DNA of 64,000 bases, from contig NZ_VEBF01000003.1 of NCBI RefSeq assembly GCF_007676705.1, positions 124,001-188,000 of the forward strand, read 5' to 3'. Numbering within the stretch: the first letter of the stretch is position 1; each line of letters opens with the position of its first letter. The notes beneath the pieces were generated by a model, which was not told where the DNA came from, ran no database searches, and was given only the letters and a program-made list of their open reading frames with translations. The position numbers were made by a program, and so were the translations under genes. Origin of the DNA: Paenibacillus xylanexedens. GTDB lineage: Bacteria; Bacillota; Bacilli; Paenibacillales; Paenibacillaceae. Below are positions 61,001-64,000 of the stretch, piece after piece.

Positions 61001-61273
61001 ATTCACAAGGAAAAAGAGGGTATGCCTACCCGTGAAGCCTTGCTGGAAGCCGGTGCAACACGTCTGCGTCCAATTCTGATGACAGCTCTCGCGACCATCG
61101 GTGCCCTGTTGCCACTGGTAACGGGTCTTGAAGAAAGTGCGGGTATCATCTCAAAAGGATTGGGAATCACCGTAATCGGCGGTCTGATCAGCTCCACGCT
61201 ACTCACACTGGTTATCGTACCGATTGTGTATGAGTTCCTGATGAAATTTAAAAAGAAAAGAATCGAAGATTAA
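58037..61273 (+). CDS. RND-family efflux permease (SwrC/AcrB type)
   Basis: 1078 residues, twelve membrane helices in two halves with two large outer loops. Seen: first helix IWILTIIISFAGLYSGL, proton-relay acidic pair in GRVVDDSIVVIENIYR near residue 460, LSSTIVTIAVFLPLALVSGM, and second-half GLMLIGIVVTNAIVLIDRV and GATRLRPILMTALATIGALLPL. A Gly/Ala/Gln/Ser-rich stretch of about 60 residues (near 250-310) interrupts the first porter loop. No membrane-fusion partner is adjacent, as for SwrC of B. subtilis. Expected to expel surfactants or antibiotics. ATG at 58037 lies 15 nt after GAGGAG. Confidence 0.93.
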   Translation: MKGIINFSLNNKFAIWILTIIISFAGLYSGLTMKQETIPNINVPFLNVTAIDPGAAPEGIVEDVTKPLEVKLRNVDGVKTVTSTSMENAASITLEFDYGTDLTNATATVREALNEVQLPDSVQKPTISKFSINSFPVVSLSLSDKDGGDLEQLTRLVESDIQPALEDIDGVAQVQVSGQYVKEVQLKFDQAKMAELGLTEDTVNGIVQGSSIRVPLGLFELDKSQKAVVVDGNIIDIDDLKNLAIPVVPGGAGASTGNGASAAPQGSGAPTGEAGQGTAPGSAQGTDQAAGQAAGGNASAGSPSGAANAPGIPTVKLSEIAKIEVIGQAESISRTDGKESIGISVVKSNDANTVDVVNAVKDKAEELQTQFKNADLTVLLDQGKPIQDSVNTMLGKAVFGALFAILIILLFLRNIRSTIISIISIPLSLLMALTALNMMDITLNMMTLGAMTVAIGRVVDDSIVVIENIYRRLTLKGEKLKGRELVREATREMFVPILSSTIVTIAVFLPLALVSGMVGELFLPFALTMVFALLASLIVAITIVPMLAHTLFRKGLKNKQNHEEKPGKMAEGYKRLLNWTLSHKLITVSIAVILLVGSLFLYPFIGASFLPEQQDKYVTITYSPQTGALREDVEKEALVAEKWLLEQPGLEKMQYSIGGTNPLSSMGGGGGNSALFYIEYNEDTKDFAQVKEQLVEGLKKEVTVGTWNELDMSGGLGGSGLSLSIYGDNVEQLKPVSDEILKLVEADTDNFEKADTTLADTYGQYTLVADQEKLSSLGLTAGQLAMTLSPARERPVLTEVDIDNKTYKVYVETDNKTFSSIDEIEDETVTSPLGIEVPIKDVAKVEEGTSPNSIMQIDGKVVVQVTANILASDVQKASSNLQAEIDKLDLPDGVEVKFGGTTEQINDTFTQLGLAMLAAIAIVYFVLVVTFGGGLAPFAILFSLPFTVIGIMVGLFIAGGTLDVSAMMGGLMLIGIVVTNAIVLIDRVIHKEKEGMPTREALLEAGATRLRPILMTALATIGALLPLVTGLEESAGIISKGLGITVIGGLISSTLLTLVIVPIVYEFLMKFKKKRIED

Positions 61274-61341
61274 GAAGTAGAGAGTCGTCTCATGTAATGG
61301 GTTGAGTACAGCCTAAATGCAGACTATACTCTCCAACCTCT

Positions 61342-61397
61342 CGCCCCTTAGCACTATTGGAATAATTAAATTCCGATAGATGTTAAGGGGCTTTTTT
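61342..61397 (+). terminator. Intrinsic terminator of the RND pump operon
   Basis: Long stem GCCCCTTAGCACTATTGGAA / AATTCCGATAGATGTTAAGG (imperfect) closing with GGGGC and followed by TTTTTTTATG. Confidence 0.88.
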
Positions 61398-61622
61398 TAT
61401 GTAAATTCACACGAGACATAGACTGACATAGAAATACTTCATTTTAATCAAAATAACAAAAAGTGCAGACTCGTTTGTCATTTGGAACAAATGAACGTGA
61501 GATTTCTGCCCATCTGCTGTAAATAGAATTATAATATGGATTAATTATGTAAGTTGACGGATTCCAGACTCCAGATAGATCACATGTAATTGGGGAAGGA
61601 CGGTGGTTGTGTGGGGGAGACA

Positions 61623-63287
61623 ATGCTTCATATTCAGATCAGAGACATGTTAAAACGTCCCGTATTTCGCAAGGCGGAAGTCCTAGCCAGTGAACGCGCA
61701 TTGGAGCGATATGTTCGCTGGGTTCATATCATGGAAGTTCCTGAGGTCGGGGACTTGCTCAATGGCGGGGAATTGGTGCTGACGACAGGCATTGGCTGGC
61801 AGGAAGGTGAGCAGCATGGCCTGTCTTTTCTACGTCAGTTAATTGCACGTGGGGCTGCTGGACTCTGTATGGAACTGGGGGATCACACCAAGTCCCAGCT
61901 CGGTGCGATGAAAGAAATTGCAGTCGCAGCGGATTTCCCGCTGATCTGGTTCCGTGAACAAGTCCGTTATATTGATATTACGCAAGATCTGCATTTTACC
62001 CTGATTCGCAGTCATCAGCGGATGATTGCCGAACTCGACAGTCTCACCACCTCGTTTAACCAACTTCTTCTGAATGGAGACGGGGTACAACCCCTGCTTC
62101 GATTATTGTCACGTACAACCGGATATGCCGTGGCGTTATATCCACTTGAAGGAGAAGCAAGTGCAGTTCCCTATTGCCCTCCAGAGCAGCTGGAGACTCG
62201 TCGGCAGGATTGGTTTTTGCAACGAGGACATTCGGAGGGAGAGGATACTACAGCGTTAAAAGCATACACGGATAACACATTGCATGCGTTCAGCATGCCT
62301 GTTCAGGCGTTGGATTACACCTTTGCTGATCTTGTGCTCATGCATCAAAAACTGCCGGATCACGATTCAAGCATACCGATTATACCCTCGGATGAATTCG
62401 TCATTCAGGCACTGGAACGTTGCGCAGCAGCGATTGCCCAGGACTGGATGCGAACCAAGTACATGGAAGAGAAACGTCGCTACAAAGAAGATATGTGGGT
62501 CATTGACTGGCTTAACGGACATCACTCCACGAAGGAAATCCATGAATATGTATCTACCGTTAATCCCCTTCTCGCAAAAGGCAAAGCCACCATTATCTTA
62601 TTCGACAGCAACCCCGCATACACAGACAGCCTCAGACTTCAGAAGTTATTGATACAACGCAACATCGTCGCCCGGTCGGTATTTGCACGGGAGAACTTCA
62701 CCCTCTACAGCACAGTTCTGAACCATCAGATCATTCTTATCATTCTCGACCCACTACCCGGATCTCAGCGTAAAAGCAATCTATGGCGCTGCATCGAACA
62801 GCTGCAGCAGCACGAGCAGGAACAGACCCATCGTCTCTTTTCAGGCCTATTCGGTATCGGTCATAGCTGCGCGGATCTCTCCCGTCTCAAGGACAGCCTG
62901 GAATCAGCAAAGGAGACACTGCGAATTCAGAAGGACATCGGTGTGATGCAGCAGCCCTTTTACAGTAACCTTCATTGTTACCGTATCATTGCCAGCATGA
63001 AGCAGAGCGGTAATCTGGATGATTTCATCGAAGAATATCTGGGGCCGCTCATTCGTTACGATACAGAGAAAGGAGGTCAGCTGCTACGTACGCTCAAGCA
63101 ATATTTGGTCCTGTGCTGCTCCAAGCAAGAGACGGCCACCGCGCTATATATCGTTAGACAGACGCTGTATCACCGTTTGGACAAAATCGAATCCCTTTTG
63201 GGAGAAGACTATATCCTCCCCGAGAAAAGGGTTGCGATCGAACTTGCCATCTACGCCTATGAGTACGTTCATGGGCCAATCGTATGA
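61623..63287 (+). CDS. PucR-family transcriptional regulator
   Basis: 554 residues. Layout: N-terminal PucR ligand domain (HIQIRDMLKRPVFRKAEVLA to about residue 120, with LLNGGELVLTTGIGW), a middle GGDEF-like region, and the C-terminal PucR helix-turn-helix (LLRTLKQYLVLCCSKQETATALYIVRQTLYHRLDKI, last 65 residues) typical of purine, pyrimidine and amino-acid catabolism regulators. ATG at 61623 is preferred because the family starts MxHI; GGGGGAG is close upstream, with GTG at 61611 and TTG at 61590 as alternatives. It converges on the dihydropyrimidinase locus, its likely target or a neighbour of it. Confidence 0.9.
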   Translation: MLHIQIRDMLKRPVFRKAEVLASERALERYVRWVHIMEVPEVGDLLNGGELVLTTGIGWQEGEQHGLSFLRQLIARGAAGLCMELGDHTKSQLGAMKEIAVAADFPLIWFREQVRYIDITQDLHFTLIRSHQRMIAELDSLTTSFNQLLLNGDGVQPLLRLLSRTTGYAVALYPLEGEASAVPYCPPEQLETRRQDWFLQRGHSEGEDTTALKAYTDNTLHAFSMPVQALDYTFADLVLMHQKLPDHDSSIPIIPSDEFVIQALERCAAAIAQDWMRTKYMEEKRRYKEDMWVIDWLNGHHSTKEIHEYVSTVNPLLAKGKATIILFDSNPAYTDSLRLQKLLIQRNIVARSVFARENFTLYSTVLNHQIILIILDPLPGSQRKSNLWRCIEQLQQHEQEQTHRLFSGLFGIGHSCADLSRLKDSLESAKETLRIQKDIGVMQQPFYSNLHCYRIIASMKQSGNLDDFIEEYLGPLIRYDTEKGGQLLRTLKQYLVLCCSKQETATALYIVRQTLYHRLDKIESLLGEDYILPEKRVAIELAIYAYEYVHGPIV

Positions 63288-63303
63288 AGAACTCCAGCAT
63301 GGT

Positions 63304-63531
63304 CTACGCTCCCCGCTGCTCCTGAAGCTGGCGAATCAGGATGTGACTGAACCACTTTCGTCCAGACGCCGTACCCACGTATTGCTCTTGTTTCTCTTCG
63401 GGAAGATCCGGGTGCCCCCATATGACGTGTGCACCCTCCAGATGTTCCCGTACCGCGTAGATCCGATACCCCTGTGCAACCATTCGCTCTATGGCGATTC
63501 TCTCCGCTTCAAACACATCATGATCTGACAT
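63304..63531 (-). CDS. Small conserved-looking protein coupled to dihydropyrimidinase
   Basis: 75 residues, soluble, mixed charge (ERIAIERMVAQGYRIYAVRE, WGHPDLPEEKQEQYVGTASG). No family recognised. Its ATG shares a base with the dihydropyrimidinase stop (TGATG) and GGAGGGAG lies upstream, which strongly supports translation. It converges with the PucR gene, 16 bp apart. It may be an accessory factor of the catabolic operon, but nothing in it shows a function. Confidence 0.7.
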   Translation of the reverse strand: MSDHDVFEAERIAIERMVAQGYRIYAVREHLEGAHVIWGHPDLPEEKQEQYVGTASGRKWFSHILIRQLQEQRGA

Positions 63532-64000
63532 CAGCTTCTCCCTCCATTCACTGCCGTCACGGGCTGTCTCACCGGAATAGGTATACCCGCATCGTATTTA
63601 TCACGCTTCACATACTGCCCCGCCCCTGCCAATCCGGCAAATTGCCGATCACGAATGACATATTCCCCGCGGCACAGCACCGTCACCGGACATCCCTGTA
63701 CCTGCATGCCTTCAAATGCGCTATAATCCACATTCATATGATGCGTATCTGCCGAGATCACTCTGTTTACAGATGGGTCAAAAATAACGATATCCGCATC
63801 TGTCCCTACGGCCAGAGTGCCTTTCTGCGGAAATAACCCAAATAACTTGCTCGCTCTTGTCGAACATAGATCGACCCACTGATTCAGCGTAATCCTTCCT
63901 TTGACTACACCTTCCGAATACAGAATACTTAGGCGATCTTCGATGACAGGCCCCCCGTTCGGAATTTTGCTGAAATCATCCTTGCCCAGGTCCTTCTGCC
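63531..64000 (-). CDS. hydA: Dihydropyrimidinase / D-hydantoinase (C-terminal part; 5' end beyond the window)
   Basis: 155 residues visible. Zinc amidohydrolase that opens dihydropyrimidine or hydantoin rings. Seen: KIPNGGPVIEDRLSILYSEG with the substrate-contacting Asn-Gly, the STRASKLFGLFPQKGTLAVG metal-dependent hydrolase region, TDADIVIFDP, and the HHMNVDYSAFEGMQVQG segment characteristic of dihydropyrimidinases, ending RQFAGLAGAGQYVKRDKYD. The first zinc-ligand half is outside the window. Substrate may be dihydrouracil or a hydantoin. Confidence 0.93.
   Translation of the reverse strand, partial: QKDLGKDDFSKIPNGGPVIEDRLSILYSEGVVKGRITLNQWVDLCSTRASKLFGLFPQKGTLAVGTDADIVIFDPSVNRVISADTHHMNVDYSAFEGMQVQGCPVTVLCRGEYVIRDRQFAGLAGAGQYVKRDKYDAGIPIPVRQPVTAVNGGRS

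Overview
The window is chromosomal DNA of a spore-forming, flagellated, Gram-positive bacterium, most likely Paenibacillus. The evidence is the sporulation genes (spoIIID, spoIIQ, spoIID, spoIIR), a secondary cell wall polysaccharide set that includes csaB, a Firmicute-type F-ATPase operon, many GTG/TTG starts with strong AGGAGG sites, and the spoIIID-mbl-flhO-flhP and upp-glyA-ywlG-ywlE-mntP-ywlC-spoIIR orders known from Bacillus. No phage, insertion sequence, tRNA, rRNA or CRISPR array was seen.

From 1 to 41.5 kb nearly everything is on the minus strand and is housekeeping. The order is: wall polymer synthesis (tagO-like, tagA, csaB, a DUF5693 membrane protein), phosphoglucomutase, fabZ, a flagellar rod/hook pair with mbl and spoIIID, spoIIQ, spoIID, murA, the complete atpZ-atpI-atpB-E-F-H-A-G-D-C operon, wecB/mnaA (which makes the ManNAc donor used by TagA), upp, and glyA with a UPF0340 gene behind a ZTP riboswitch. 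After these come a protein-arginine phosphatase, mntP, a Sua5-type enzyme, spoIIR, two tandem SEDS (FtsW/RodA) genes, prmC, prfA, ychF and a GNAT acetyltransferase.

From 41.7 to 55.1 kb is accessory DNA: two small exported or membrane proteins, a type 2 IPP isomerase, and a seven-gene, translationally coupled C30 carotenoid operon (crtN, a second crtN-like gene, crtM, a CruF-like gene, an acyltransferase, a glycosyltransferase and a third desaturase/oxidase). Upstream lies a CarH-like MerR/B12 photoreceptor repressor. Three tandem 11-bp direct repeats sit in the crt promoter and a matching set of three sits in the carH promoter, so a light-controlled carotenoid regulon with autoregulation can be read directly from the DNA. 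A PLD-family gene diverges from carH.

From 55.1 to 61.3 kb are two efflux modules (TetR plus a paired SMR transporter; TetR plus a SwrC-like RND pump). From 61.6 kb a PucR-family regulator converges on a dihydropyrimidinase gene cut by the window end, so this edge is probably a pyrimidine or hydantoin catabolism locus.

The main unexplained structure is a family of at least eight dispersed intergenic palindromic elements (about 90 to 185 bp, several with GTTACAC/GTGTAAC ends). Others are four hairpins at exact 40-nt spacing between atpA and atpG, and a 22-bp inverted repeat with duplicated hairpins between flhO and flhP.
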